From contig CAZBRO010000019.1 in the NCBI GenBank assembly GCA_964494505.1, positions 40,860 through 104,859 of the forward strand: a stretch of DNA of 64,000 nucleotides, written 5' to 3'. Every line of letters begins with the position of its first letter. Positions within the stretch are counted from its first letter, which is position 1. The position numbers were made by a program, and so were the translations under genes. Shown one piece after another: positions 8,952 to 17,639 of the stretch. Source of the stretch: CAIYRG01 sp964494505. GTDB lineage: Bacteria; Pseudomonadota; Alphaproteobacteria; Micropepsales; Micropepsaceae. Under the pieces are notes generated by a model that saw only the letters and a list, made by a program, of their open reading frames with translations, was not told where the DNA came from and did not search any database.

Positions 8952-9956
8952 TTAGGCCTTGCGGGCCTTTACCGGGACCGGAGTCCCGGCGATTTTCAGG
9001 TTCACCATGTTGAGCGAGGAGCGCGTGGTGAAATAGAGCGTTTTCCAGTCGTCCCCGCCGAACGCCATGTTGGTGGTGGCAGGCGCGCCGTGGACGATGC
9101 GGCCGAGCTTCTTGCCTGTCTTGTCCATGATGAAGAGGCCGCCCGCGCCGCCGGTATAGACGTTGCCGGCCGAGTCCACCTTCATCCCGTCGGGGACACC
9201 GGGCTCCGGACCGTTCAAATCCACGAAAACGCGGTCGGTCTGCATGGCGAGCGTGCCGTTCGCCTGCATCTGGAAGCTGCGCACATGCCGCCGCCGCGAA
9301 TCGTTGATGTAGAGCACGCTTTCGTCCGGCGAAAAGGCGATGCCGTTCGGTGTGAGGAAATCGTCGGCCAGAAGCGTGATGGACCCGAGATCGGCGCTCA
9401 CCCGGTACACGCCGGCCTTGGTCACGTCCCACTGCTCCGGCGCCGACGGCCCGCCCGGATCGGTGAAATAGATCGAGCCGTCGGACTTCACGACGACATC
9501 GTTGGGGCGCAACAGGCGCTTGCCCTGGAAATTGTTGGCGACCACCGTGATGCTGCCGTCGGGATCGGTGCGGGTGACGCGCCTTGTCGCGTGCTCGCAG
9601 GCGATCAGGCGCCCCTGCAGATCGCGGGTCAGGCCGTTGGCCTCGTTGGTCTTGTCCTTGAACAACGTCACGCCCTGGCCGGGTGTGTATTTCATCCGGC
9701 GGCTGGTCTGGATGTCGCTGAAGAGGAGATAATGGCCTTCCGCCCACCACATCGGTCCTTCGGTGGGCCCGATATCGCCGCCGAAGCCGGTGGCAAGTTC
9801 GCGGATGGGCTCCGATGTCGAGACGATGGCGTCGAGTTCGGGCGCCATGCGGTCGATGCGCTTGGCCCCCTGGGCAAAGGCGCGGTTCGCTGCAGCGAGC
9901 GCAATCCCGCCGGCGGCTCCCGCGATGATTTCGCGGCGCGTCATTCCATAGCGCAT
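8952..9956 (-). CDS. SMP-30/gluconolactonase/LRE-family exported protein
   Basis: 334 aa. Start ATG 9956 follows GGGAGGGG at ideal spacing; the open frame extends about 126 codons further upstream into the region overlapping the PQQ gene on the same strand, but without an initiation signal. The N-terminus (MTRREIIAGAAGG, cleavage near AFAQG) is Tat-like. SMP-30 propeller features include the metal-ligand Glu in GPTEGPMWW, RPNDVVVKSDGSIYFTDP and FLTPNGIAFSPDESVLYIND. The likely reaction is hydrolysis of a sugar or other lactone in the periplasm, which would suit the product of the dehydrogenase encoded just upstream. Confidence 0.85.
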   Translation of the reverse strand: MRYGMTRREIIAGAAGGIALAAANRAFAQGAKRIDRMAPELDAIVSTSEPIRELATGFGGDIGPTEGPMWWAEGHYLLFSDIQTSRRMKYTPGQGVTLFKDKTNEANGLTRDLQGRLIACEHATRRVTRTDPDGSITVVANNFQGKRLLRPNDVVVKSDGSIYFTDPGGPSAPEQWDVTKAGVYRVSADLGSITLLADDFLTPNGIAFSPDESVLYINDSRRRHVRSFQMQANGTLAMQTDRVFVDLNGPEPGVPDGMKVDSAGNVYTGGAGGLFIMDKTGKKLGRIVHGAPATTNMAFGGDDWKTLYFTTRSSLNMVNLKIAGTPVPVKARKA

Positions 9957-10018
9957 GGCGACCCCTCCCGAAATCACCCCGCCTTCACCGGCCGGCTTTG
10001 GCGGACAGCCCACCGGCC

Positions 10019-12184
10019 TCAGCGATCCGGCAGCGCGAAGACATAGAGCGCGTTGCCGTTCGCCGGATGCTTCACGTCGGGCTCGATCGTGCGCGGCACC
10101 TGACGCGGGGACCCGCCGCCGAGTCCGACGGGGACGGCAATGTATTGCTTGCCGCCGACGGCGAACGCGATGGGGAAGCCCTGGACCGAGGTCCCAAGCC
10201 GCGCCTTCCACAGTTCCTTGCCCGTCGCCGTATCGAAGGCGTGGAAGGTGCGGTCGAGGTCGCCGACAAAGGTCACGCCGCCATCGGTTGTCAGCACGCC
10301 GGTCAGCCACTCTGGGCGCTGATCGAAGTTCCATTTCTGCTGCATGGTGCGCACGTCGAAGGCGGCGAGATGGCCGACATTGCCGTTGCTGCCCGGCATC
10401 TCGAAGAAGCGGCGGTCGGCTTCCGTGCCGCCGCCGCCATCGCCTTTGTTCACCACCCGCCCGTTCATTTCCATGCAGGCCTGGGTCAGCGGAATGACCA
10501 GCGTCTGGGTTTGCGGGTCATAACTCATCGCCTGCCAGTCCTTGCCGCCCGCGGTGCCGGGGCAGGCGGGAACCCAATAGCCGGTCTTCTGTTCCAGGAT
10601 GTCCGGCCGATAGGCGATCTCGCCCTTGCTCTTGTCCTTCCAGACAAAGACGTTCTGATAGACGGTCTCCTTGGCGTCGATGAACTGGCCATTCTGACGA
10701 TCGAGTTTCCACAAGATGCCGGGCTTGCCGATGTTGAACGAGACCTTGCGGCCGTCCACATCGACCAGCACGCGCTCATAGACCTCATCCAGATCGAGCG
10801 ATTCACCGGGAATGAATTGGTGGTACCAGGCGAGTTGCCCGGTTTCGGGCCGAAGCGCCAGGGTCGAGGTGGAATAAAGGGCGGCGTCCCCGCCGGTCGT
10901 GCCGCGGCTCGCCTGCATCCAGGGCTTCGCATTGGCGACGCCCCAATAGGTCAGATTGAGATCGGGATCGTAGGTGCCCGTGATCCAGGTGTCGCCGCCG
11001 GCCCTGAGCATGTTGGGGAGCTTGCCCCAGGTGTCGCCGCCGGGCGTTCCCTCGCGGGCCTCGGTGTTGAAGCGCCAAAGGATCTTGCCGGTCTGTGTGT
11101 CGAGGCCGCTGATGTAGCAGCCCTGATCGGCCTCGGCTGCTTTGTAGCGCTCGCATCCTCCCAAGCCCTGGACGAGCTTGCCGTTGATGATGAGCGGGCC
11201 GGAAGAATTGCCGAAGCCCTTCGCGTTGTTGGCGAGCGGCGTGTCCCACACCGTGCGGCCGGTTTTCGCGTCCAGCGCCATCAGGTGCGCGTCGTTGGAC
11301 GCGACATAGATCTTGTCCTGGTAGATCGCGATGTTGCGCATCGCGCCGGTGCCGCCGGCCCTGCCGCCGGACGGGCGGATGCGGTTCTCCCACAGGAGCT
11401 CGCCGGTCTTTGCGTCGAGCGCCTGAACGATGTTGTCGACATTGATGAGATACATGATCCCGTTGTGGACCAGGGGCGTCGGTTCATTGGCGCCGACCAG
11501 GTCGTTCATCGCCCACACCCAGGCGAGCTGAAGCTGACCCACATTCTGCTTGTTGATCTGGTTGAGCGCGCTATGGCTCCAGCCTTTGTAATTGCCCCGC
11601 ACCATCAGCCAGTCGTTCGGGCTCGGGTTCTTCAGCATCTCGTCGGTAACGGGCACGAAATTCTGGATGTTGCCTTCCAGCGTCAGTCGCGCGGGGATGC
11701 GCGGCGGGCCGGCAGGCGCGGCCGCGGCCACCTGTGTCCCGGCGGTTGCCGGAGGGGCGGTGCCGGTCGCGACCTGCCCGATCGGAACCGACGTCGCAAC
11801 CGTGAGCGGGCGCGGCCCCGCCGCCGCGCCGTTCTGGCGGAGAATGAAGGCGACGAGCGATTCCACCGCCTGCTCGGAGAGCGAGCGCGGATTGTCGGCG
11901 GGCATCGAGGTTGCGATCTTGTTGTAGAGTTCGCTCGTGCTCCGGCCGCGCCAGGCGCTCATGAAGTTTGCGCCGGCCAGTTGCGGGGCTTCGAAGCTGC
12001 CCTGCAGATCGGGCTGGTGGCATTTCGCGCAGACCGTCTGGAACGTGGTGGCCCCGATGGTCGCCTGCTCGGCGGTATAGACGCCGTTGCCCGCCGGTTG
12101 GGGCTGCGCCGTGGCGATGGCGATTCCGAACGCGGCCGCAGCCGTGGCCGACACCAAGAGTACCGCTTTCAATCCGCGCATCAT
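10019..12184 (-). CDS. Quinohemoprotein dehydrogenase with N-terminal cytochrome c fused to a PQQ-type beta-propeller
   Basis: 721 aa from ATG 12184 (GAGGGAG just upstream; a second ATG is adjacent). A signal peptide ends near residue 26. A cytochrome c domain follows with CAKCH at 52-56 and the axial Met probably in SMPADNPRSL. From about residue 150 there is an eight-bladed propeller with repeated tryptophan-docking elements (ALDAKTGELLWE, ALDAKTGRTVWD, AFDTATGKELWK) and DLNLTYWGVANAKPW, a typical PQQ-enzyme segment. Most quinohemoprotein alcohol dehydrogenases carry the cytochrome at the C-terminus, so the order is reversed here. It should oxidise an alcohol or sugar in the periplasm. PQQ use is inferred from family similarity. 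Confidence 0.85.
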   Translation of the reverse strand: MMRGLKAVLLVSATAAAAFGIAIATAQPQPAGNGVYTAEQATIGATTFQTVCAKCHQPDLQGSFEAPQLAGANFMSAWRGRSTSELYNKIATSMPADNPRSLSEQAVESLVAFILRQNGAAAGPRPLTVATSVPIGQVATGTAPPATAGTQVAAAAPAGPPRIPARLTLEGNIQNFVPVTDEMLKNPSPNDWLMVRGNYKGWSHSALNQINKQNVGQLQLAWVWAMNDLVGANEPTPLVHNGIMYLINVDNIVQALDAKTGELLWENRIRPSGGRAGGTGAMRNIAIYQDKIYVASNDAHLMALDAKTGRTVWDTPLANNAKGFGNSSGPLIINGKLVQGLGGCERYKAAEADQGCYISGLDTQTGKILWRFNTEAREGTPGGDTWGKLPNMLRAGGDTWITGTYDPDLNLTYWGVANAKPWMQASRGTTGGDAALYSTSTLALRPETGQLAWYHQFIPGESLDLDEVYERVLVDVDGRKVSFNIGKPGILWKLDRQNGQFIDAKETVYQNVFVWKDKSKGEIAYRPDILEQKTGYWVPACPGTAGGKDWQAMSYDPQTQTLVIPLTQACMEMNGRVVNKGDGGGGTEADRRFFEMPGSNGNVGHLAAFDVRTMQQKWNFDQRPEWLTGVLTTDGGVTFVGDLDRTFHAFDTATGKELWKARLGTSVQGFPIAFAVGGKQYIAVPVGLGGGSPRQVPRTIEPDVKHPANGNALYVFALPDR

Positions 12185-12192
12185 GTGCTCCC

Positions 12193-12648
12193 TCAATTGG
12201 CGTGCATGAGCCAGCCCCGGAGATTCCCGTCGGGGGCGCGCTCGGAATTCAGCTGAACGTATAATTGGCCGTTCTTCAGGTCTTCGACCATCTGCGGCGA
12301 TAGATCGACCGTGCCGCTGATCGTGGGGCTCGTCGTTTTGGTGATGTTGAGGTCGAGGATGGCGGGCCCGGGAATTCCCGGTACGCCGCGATGGATGTGA
12401 GCGACCGTTGCGGGCGACCGCAAGCCTTCGGCAGTGCCGCTGACGGTGAGCTTGTTGCCGGCGAGCGTCGCGGTCACCGAACCTTGCCCCGCGACATTGG
12501 CCTGCATGGCCACATCGATAGGCACGACCGACAGCCGCGTCTTGTAGGTATCGCCGTTCTGCGCCGCAATCGCAGGCGCCCCGATCAGAATTACGGCAAG
12601 CATCAGCGCCGCCGTCCGTCCATGCCGTTTCGTCATGGTTGCTTTCAT
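12193..12648 (-). CDS. Exported CHRD-domain protein
   Basis: 151 aa from ATG 12648 (another ATG follows at 12636). The signal peptide ends near PAIAAQ. The mature part is one CHRD domain, with its hallmark THxHRG-like segment (AHIHRGVPGIPGPAILDL) and the C-terminal LNSERAPDGNLRGWL. CHRD domains were defined in chordin and are common in secreted bacterial proteins of unknown role. It ends 8 bases before the start of the PQQ dehydrogenase, so the two are probably co-transcribed and both periplasmic. Confidence 0.82.
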   Translation of the reverse strand: MKATMTKRHGRTAALMLAVILIGAPAIAAQNGDTYKTRLSVVPIDVAMQANVAGQGSVTATLAGNKLTVSGTAEGLRSPATVAHIHRGVPGIPGPAILDLNITKTTSPTISGTVDLSPQMVEDLKNGQLYVQLNSERAPDGNLRGWLMHAN

Positions 12649-12733
12649 CTTTGAATGCTGGCCTTCAGCCCCCGATTGGCTTCCGGTGGGGCGGAATCTA
12701 TACAAGAGCGCCCGTCAGTTCCAGCGGTGCGGG

Positions 12734-13603
12734 CTAGCCTTTGGCATCGAAAAACCGAGCCAGAGTCGCGGTTTCCGCATTCGCATCTGCAACATCGGCG
12801 GCGATGCGGCGATAGAATTCGGCAGCGGACTGAAAAAGCTCATGCCCCGCGGGATCGGCGGTCACGAAACCGGCGATCTCTTCCATTTCGGCAACCCAGC
12901 GATGGGCCTTGGAGAACATGGAGGGGACCTGCCTCTCGAACCAGGCGAGCAGATGCGGCTGGCTTTCGGCAAGTTCCGCGTGGAGCGATGTGGCCTCGCC
13001 CGCGCGCGTGGCGGCAAGGATCATGACGCTCGCAAGTGCGGTCAGTCCCTTCGTGATCCCGGCATAGGACATCTTCAGCGCCGAGGCGGCGCCCACGGGG
13101 CCATCGAGCACTTTGCAGTTAAGCCCGAAGGCATCGAGTGCGGCGACCGCGTTTGCCTGCAACCCCGAAAGATACAGGCTCGGCCCGTCATAGCCCGGCT
13201 TCGGCGGACCGCCGATGATACCGCCATCCACAAACGGACAGGCTGTCGTTTGTATGATCGCGGCGATGCGCTCCACGGTTTGCGGATTGACCGCGTTGCA
13301 ATCGACATAGATCGGCTTCTTTCGCCCGGCTTCGAGCATGGGCGCGAGACGCAGCGCCAGGGTTTCCGCTTCGCCGGGCGGTACGACGGAAAGGATGATG
13401 TCCGCCGCGGCGAATTGGGACAGCGCCACCGGCTGCATCCGTGCGGCTTTGGCGCGCGCGGAACTTTCCGCACTGCGGCCCTCCAGATTGGTGAGCACGG
13501 TAAGGCCGTTATCGGTCAGGCGCTTTGCTACCGCGCTTCCCATCTGGCCCTGTGCGATGATGCCAACGACCGGTTTGCTGTTGGGCGTCAATTGATCGCT
13601 CAT
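12734..13603 (-). CDS. NAD(P)-dependent oxidoreductase, 6-phosphogluconate/3-hydroxyisobutyrate dehydrogenase-like with DUF1932 tail
   Basis: 289 aa starting at MSDQLTPN. The N-terminal Rossmann fold is recognisable from VVGIIAQGQMGSAVAKRL and from ADIILSVVPPGEA. The C-terminal helical domain (KMSYAGITKGLTALASVMILAA) is of the DUF1932 type found in this subfamily, and contains the Lys placed like the catalytic Lys of beta-hydroxyacid dehydrogenases. It probably oxidises or reduces a small hydroxyacid. It is the first gene of the minus-strand series running to 6416; substrate unknown. Confidence 0.78.
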   Translation of the reverse strand: MSDQLTPNSKPVVGIIAQGQMGSAVAKRLTDNGLTVLTNLEGRSAESSARAKAARMQPVALSQFAAADIILSVVPPGEAETLALRLAPMLEAGRKKPIYVDCNAVNPQTVERIAAIIQTTACPFVDGGIIGGPPKPGYDGPSLYLSGLQANAVAALDAFGLNCKVLDGPVGAASALKMSYAGITKGLTALASVMILAATRAGEATSLHAELAESQPHLLAWFERQVPSMFSKAHRWVAEMEEIAGFVTADPAGHELFQSAAEFYRRIAADVADANAETATLARFFDAKG

Positions 13604-13672
13604 GAGTGATAGCCTATATACGAAGGGCACCCGCCCCAGAGGGCGAACTCCAGGGCGGGGCCGGGCTCAGAA

Positions 13673-13715
13673 CCGGATCAGAAGGGTCAACCTTCTTTTT
13701 CCGATGCTGATCCGG
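13673..13715. repeat. Nested inverted repeats in the gap between two minus-strand genes
   Basis: CCGGATCAG (13673-13681) is repeated inverted as CTGATCCGG (13707-13715). An alternative inner hairpin, AGAAGG (13680-13685) with CCTTCT (13691-13696), is followed by TTTT on the plus strand. The two helices share bases and are mutually exclusive. Apart from this I see nothing in the 211 bases between 13603 and 13815. Confidence 0.4.
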
Positions 13716-13814
13716 AGGGAGAAGATCATCATCTCAGCTTCCCTCCGTGTGGCAGGGGCGGCCGATTCCGCCCCTCTCACCACCCATCCACATTAGTTGA
13801 AGACTGAAACGCCG

Positions 13815-14141
13815 TCAGTCGCCCGGCGCTTGCGCGCGGTCGTTCATGCCGTAATCGCGCAGCACCGACACGACGCGTAAGCGGTAATCGGCGAAGATGG
13901 AGGAGCGTCCGCGCGCTTGCGCCTCGCGATGCTCGGCGTGCATGCGCCAGCGCCGCACGGATTCCTCATCGCGCCAGAACGAAAGCGACAGCAGCTTCTC
14001 CGCGTCCGACAGGCTCTGAAAGCGCTCGATGGAAAGGAAGCCGTCCATCTTCTCGAGTTCGGGCTTCAGCCGCGCTGCAATGTCGAGATAGTCCTGTTTC
14101 AACCCAGGCTTGGTCCTGACTTCGAAGATGACCGCAATCAT
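13815..14141 (-). CDS. Antibiotic-biosynthesis-monooxygenase (ABM) domain protein
   Basis: 108 aa single-domain protein with the dimeric alpha+beta-barrel pattern of the ABM family: MIAVIFEVRTKPG strand, a long amphipathic helix, MDGFLSIERFQSL, LLSLSFWRDEESVRRWR and a C-terminal strand. Members include cofactor-free monooxygenases and heme-degrading enzymes; the residues visible do not choose between them. Its start overlaps the stop of the upstream MFS gene by 4 bases, so they are probably co-translated. Confidence 0.8.
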   Translation of the reverse strand: MIAVIFEVRTKPGLKQDYLDIAARLKPELEKMDGFLSIERFQSLSDAEKLLSLSFWRDEESVRRWRMHAEHREAQARGRSSIFADYRLRVVSVLRDYGMNDRAQAPGD

Positions 14142-15367
14142 CGCTTTCCAAGCTCTTGGTCGAGGTTGCCGACGATGAAACCGTAAGAGCCGCAGCCGAA
14201 AACGAGCGCCACGCCTGCCGCAACTGTGAGCGGCAGGGTGAAATCTCCCGCTGCGGAAATCAACAGCCCCGTCACCAGCGGTGCGAACGAGCCGCCGACA
14301 TTGCCGCCGAAATTCTGCAGCGACACCAGCGAGGACACGATGTGCGGCGGCGCCACGTCGATGGGCATCGAATTCACCGCGGCCGTCGAGAAGCTGAAGC
14401 TTGCCACCGACAGGGTCAGGAACCCGATGGCGATGACATTATCGGACGCATAGGCGCCAAGGATGGTGAACAATGTCGCGCCGAACAAACCGCCGACCGC
14501 GAAGCCCTTGCGCACCAGTGTGACACGCAACCCCCGTGCAATCAGCCGGTCGCCGATCCAGCCGCCCAGCAGAACGCACAAAGTGCCGATGAGAAAAGGC
14601 AGCATCCCGACGAAACCGGTGTTCAGGGTCGACATGCCCCGCTGCAATACGAGATAGCCGGGAAGCCACGTCGCGAACACGTAATAGATATACAGATAGC
14701 CCGCCTGTCCGAGCATCACGCCCCAGGTGGTTTTGTATTTCAGCAACTCCGCCCATGTGATCTGCGCTTGCGTTTCGCCGGGCGGGGCGGAATCGGGCGG
14801 GCCGCCGCGATAGACCGCGATCCACCACAAGACCCAAATGAGCCCCAGCGCCCCCGTGACGTAGAACACCCACTCCCAGCCGTAATGGACCAGCAGCACG
14901 GAGGCGAGCGGAATGCCGAGCGTGAGGCCGACCTTGTTGCCGGCGAAGAACGTGCCCACTGCGAAAGCGCGATGTTTCTTGTCGAAGGTCTCGCGGATCA
15001 CGCGCGAGCCTGAAGGGATCATCAACGACTCGCCCGCCCCCAGCAGCGCGAGAAACGCAGCCAGAGGCGCAAACATCTTGGTCAGGCTGCACAGCGCGGT
15101 CGCAAACGACCACATGCCCACGCCGAGCGGGTAGGAGCGCCGCGGGCGGATGATATCGGTCAGCGGCCCTGCCGCCAGCAGCGAGAACGTGAACGCCCAA
15201 TTGAAGATGGAGAGCAGCACGCCAACTTGCGCCGGCGTGTAGTGGTATTCTTTGATGAGCTGCGGCCCCACAACCGCGAAATTGACCCGGTCGATATAGG
15301 CGATGGCCTGCGAGCCAGCGAGCAGCAGCAGGATGTTCACGCGATAGGCGGCGGAAACCCGGTTCAA
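14138..15367 (-). CDS. MFS transporter, anion:cation symporter type
   Basis: 409 aa with about 12 hydrophobic segments. The N-terminal AYIDRVNFAVVGPQL with D-R-x-N after the first helix is characteristic of the ACS family (hexuronate, galactonate and phthalate carriers). The charged GPLTDIIRPRRSYPLG loop between helices 2 and 3 matches the MFS signature. Likely substrate: an organic anion, perhaps an aromatic or sugar acid. It is followed by the ABM gene in a 4-base overlap, and separated from the upstream binding-protein gene by a terminator hairpin. Confidence 0.85.
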   Translation of the reverse strand: MNRVSAAYRVNILLLLAGSQAIAYIDRVNFAVVGPQLIKEYHYTPAQVGVLLSIFNWAFTFSLLAAGPLTDIIRPRRSYPLGVGMWSFATALCSLTKMFAPLAAFLALLGAGESLMIPSGSRVIRETFDKKHRAFAVGTFFAGNKVGLTLGIPLASVLLVHYGWEWVFYVTGALGLIWVLWWIAVYRGGPPDSAPPGETQAQITWAELLKYKTTWGVMLGQAGYLYIYYVFATWLPGYLVLQRGMSTLNTGFVGMLPFLIGTLCVLLGGWIGDRLIARGLRVTLVRKGFAVGGLFGATLFTILGAYASDNVIAIGFLTLSVASFSFSTAAVNSMPIDVAPPHIVSSLVSLQNFGGNVGGSFAPLVTGLLISAAGDFTLPLTVAAGVALVFGCGSYGFIVGNLDQELGKR

Positions 15368-15384
15368 TCGTGTCGCCCAATAGC

Positions 15385-15413
15385 AAAATGGCAGACGGAA
15401 ACCCCGTCTGCCA
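15385..15413 (-). terminator. Rho-independent terminator of the binding-protein-fold gene
   Basis: TGGCAGACGG (15389-15398) pairs perfectly with CCGTCTGCCA (15404-15413) around a 5-base loop. In minus-strand orientation it is followed by TTTT. It lies 32 bases past the stop at 15445, so the downstream MFS gene probably needs its own promoter or read-through. Confidence 0.75.
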
Positions 15414-15444
15414 CTTTACAGGTCTTGGCCGGATTGTCGCCGCT

Positions 15445-16314
15445 TCAGCTGACGACGATCTTCTCGTGCTCGCTCTGGCCTTCGGTCAATCCGCGCGCCT
15501 TCATCCAATCATAGGCGCGGCCGAACAGTTCGGCGGCATAGTAATCGACGTGCTTGTAGCGCACGAACGCCTTCAACAGCTCGTTCGCCTTCAGCGCGCC
15601 CTTGGCGGATGCCGCGACATGATGGGCGTATTTGTAGAAGTCCTGGTTGATCAGATCGACCGCTTCGTTCTCGGCGTCGTAATAGGCCTTGCGCTGTTCG
15701 GGCGTCAGGTTCGGCGCCACCACTTCGCCGCCGCGATAAAAGGCCGCCGCAACAATGTGCGCGCCTTCCTTGAGCGCCAGACTGATGAACGGCTCCATCA
15801 CCGTGACCGCGCGATAGGTGCCGTTCTTCAGGCCCTCCCAGCGGGTATAGGGCAAGCCGCCATTGACGATCTTGACATGCTCGGCGCCGACCGCGCTCTC
15901 CAGCATCTGGATCGTGGTGTAGTGCGAGCCCGTCAGCTCCTGCACGACCACCGGCACATCGGCCATGTCGCGGGGCACCTGCAGGGCTTCCTCGAAGGTG
16001 ACGATGGCCTGCGCCGCAACCGCCGAGCGAAGACCCGCGATATTGCCACCGCGGTTTCCCCGCTCCAACCGGTCGATGCTGGCCCACTCGCAGACATTGT
16101 AGCTGTCGGCGGAGCCGCAATCGAACAGGTTCTCCTTCAGCCGCGCCATGATCGGGCGGTCGGCGGTGTCCTTTTCGCGGGCTTCATAGGGGGCGGACAT
16201 CTGAACATTGAGGCCATGCTTCTTGAACAGGCCTTCCTCGATGCCAACCAGAACGGGCAGATCGAAAACGGGGTTGTTCGGTGCGATCTTCACCAGCGGC
16301 ATTGCGTCTGCCAT
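15445..16314 (-). CDS. Periplasmic-binding-fold protein, SsuA/THI5-like, without signal peptide
   Basis: 289 aa. Start ATG 16314 is preferred because GGA of AGAGGA lies 8 bases upstream; the ATG nine bases earlier abuts that ribosome site. The N-terminus PLVKIAPNNPVFDLPVLVGIEEGLFKKHGL is the usual opening of NMT1/THI5-type binding proteins. No signal peptide or lipobox precedes it and no permease or ATPase gene is nearby. It is divergent from the dihydroxyphthalate-decarboxylase-like gene, which belongs to the same fold class. Both may be cytoplasmic enzymes rather than transport receptors (inference). Confidence 0.7.
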   Translation of the reverse strand: MADAMPLVKIAPNNPVFDLPVLVGIEEGLFKKHGLNVQMSAPYEAREKDTADRPIMARLKENLFDCGSADSYNVCEWASIDRLERGNRGGNIAGLRSAVAAQAIVTFEEALQVPRDMADVPVVVQELTGSHYTTIQMLESAVGAEHVKIVNGGLPYTRWEGLKNGTYRAVTVMEPFISLALKEGAHIVAAAFYRGGEVVAPNLTPEQRKAYYDAENEAVDLINQDFYKYAHHVAASAKGALKANELLKAFVRYKHVDYYAAELFGRAYDWMKARGLTEGQSEHEKIVVS

Positions 16315-16367
16315 GTGATCCATCCTCTGATGCGGGTTAGAGCTTAATCCCAAATTCCAGTGTTTTT

Positions 16368-16396
16368 TATGTAATTCTTGGCGGTGCCGCTGTCAA
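16368..16396 (-). promoter_or_regulatory. Candidate sigma-70 promoter for the SsuA/THI5-like gene
   Basis: On the minus strand a consensus TTGACA -35 (16396-16391) is followed after 17 bases by TACATA (16373-16368) as a weak -10. It lies in the 146-base divergent intergenic region, about 55 bases from the start codon. Confidence 0.45.
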
Positions 16397-16460
16397 ACTG
16401 ACCGGTTATCGCACCCCCAAGAGATTGGTAAACCGGCAGGAATTTCAATGGCCCCCTGGG

Positions 16461-17435
16461 ATGCCCGATTTGAAGCTCAAGCTGGCGTGCAACGATTATG
16501 ACCGGGTCCGGGCCCTGATTGAGGGGTGGGTGAGGCCGGAAGGGATCGATTTCGACATCACCCTTTTGAAGCCGCGCGAGCTGTTTCCGCGGATGCTGGA
16601 CCGCCAGGAGTTCGACGTTTCCGAGCTGTCGCTCGGCTCCTATGCGTCCCTCGTCGCGAGGGGCGAAAGTCCGTTCGTCGCCGTTCCCGTGACGCTGTCG
16701 AAAATCTTCCGCCACGATGCGATCTACGTCCGCACCGGCGCTGGCATCGCGCGTCCGGAAGATTTGAAAGGCAAGCGCGTCGGCACCACGCAATATGGCG
16801 CGACCGCCATCGTCACCATCAAGGGCATGCTCGCCGACGAATATGGCGTGCAGCCGTCCGACCTGCGCTGGTTCGTCGGCGGGCTGAACGCGCCGACGGA
16901 GAAGCCGCTGATCCCGTTGAATCTGCCGGCAGGCGTCGATCTGACCTTTCTCGGGGCCGGGCGGACGCTGGAAGCGATGCTGGCGGCGGACGAATTGGAC
17001 GCGCTGTTCTCGATCTATATTCCGAAGCTGTTCCTGCAGGGCTCACCAAAAATCGCGCGCCTGTTTCCGGATTACCGCAGCGTCGAGGAAGAGTATTACC
17101 GTCGCACGCGCATCTTCCCGATCATGCACGTCGTCGCGATCAAAAGGGACCTCTATCGGGACAATCCTTGGATCGCGCGAAGCCTCTATCGCGCCTTCTG
17201 CGCAGCGCGCGATGCGGCAATCGAACCGCTGCACGACACGGACGCTCTGATGGTGTCGCTGCCATTCCTCGTCCATCATTTAGAGGAGGCGCGCGCCCTG
17301 TTCGGACGCGATGTCTGGACCTATGGCGTGGAAGAAAACCGCCCGGCGCTGGAGGCGCTCTGCCGCTGGGTGCACGAACAAGGCTTGGCCCCGCGCCGCG
17401 TCACGCCGGAGGAACTGTTTGTGGATGTGGATTAG
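16461..17435 (+). CDS. 4,5-dihydroxyphthalate decarboxylase-like protein
   Basis: 324 aa from ATG 16461 (an upstream TTG start is less likely). The sequence matches the Pht5-like family: LKLACNDYDRVRALIEG, EFDVSELSLGSYASL, RHDAIYVRTGAGI, LKGKRVGTTQYGATA and FPIMHVVAIKRDLY. Members are periplasmic-binding-fold proteins without signal peptide, first recognised as the decarboxylase of phthalate degradation. Many genomic copies have unproven activity. No other phthalate gene is visible, so the true substrate could be a different aromatic or cyclic acid. Confidence 0.82.
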   Translation: MPDLKLKLACNDYDRVRALIEGWVRPEGIDFDITLLKPRELFPRMLDRQEFDVSELSLGSYASLVARGESPFVAVPVTLSKIFRHDAIYVRTGAGIARPEDLKGKRVGTTQYGATAIVTIKGMLADEYGVQPSDLRWFVGGLNAPTEKPLIPLNLPAGVDLTFLGAGRTLEAMLAADELDALFSIYIPKLFLQGSPKIARLFPDYRSVEEEYYRRTRIFPIMHVVAIKRDLYRDNPWIARSLYRAFCAARDAAIEPLHDTDALMVSLPFLVHHLEEARALFGRDVWTYGVEENRPALEALCRWVHEQGLAPRRVTPEELFVDVD

Positions 17436-17437
17436 TC

Positions 17438-17629
17438 ATGAAACTTCGCGAATTGGAGCGGTTGTTGATCGAGGAAATTTCCCCGGTCACGCCTCATCAA
17501 ATTTTGTCATTCCCGGCCGAGCGGCGTAGCCGCGAGGGGAAGGGAAACCAATTGTCGCCGAACGGAATAGTTCCGGACGAAATGGGTCCCCTTCCCTCGC
17601 ATCGCTGTCGCGATGCTCGCCGGGGATGA
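17438..17629 (+). CDS. Possible small ORF running into an intergenic repeat
   Basis: 63 codons opening with MKLRELERLLIEE directly behind the decarboxylase-like stop. The first ~22 residues look protein-like but the remainder is the translation of the palindromic repeat at 17503-17633. There is no convincing ribosome site. It may be a decayed gene remnant or a chance frame. Confidence 0.2.
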   Translation: MKLRELERLLIEEISPVTPHQILSFPAERRSREGKGNQLSPNGIVPDEMGPLPSHRCRDARRG

Positions 17630-17633
17630 CAAA
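17503..17633. repeat. REP-like imperfect palindrome between convergent genes
   Basis: TTTGTCATTCCCGGC (17503-17517) and GCCGGGGATGACAAA (17619-17633) are inverted copies with one mismatch. Inside, GCGAGGGGAAGGG and CCCCTTCCCTCGC also pair. Long palindromes opening with GTCATTCCCGGC are a familiar class of dispersed intergenic repeat in alphaproteobacteria. A related TTGTCATTCC fragment occurs at 42355. Confidence 0.65.
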
Positions 17634-17639
17634 GGGAGT

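Noticed and set aside
9998..12256. A 752-codon open frame on the plus strand
   Set aside because: It lies antisense to the PQQ dehydrogenase gene and parts of its neighbours. The translation is full of Arg, Ala, Gly and His with no domain, the usual shadow of high-GC coding DNA.
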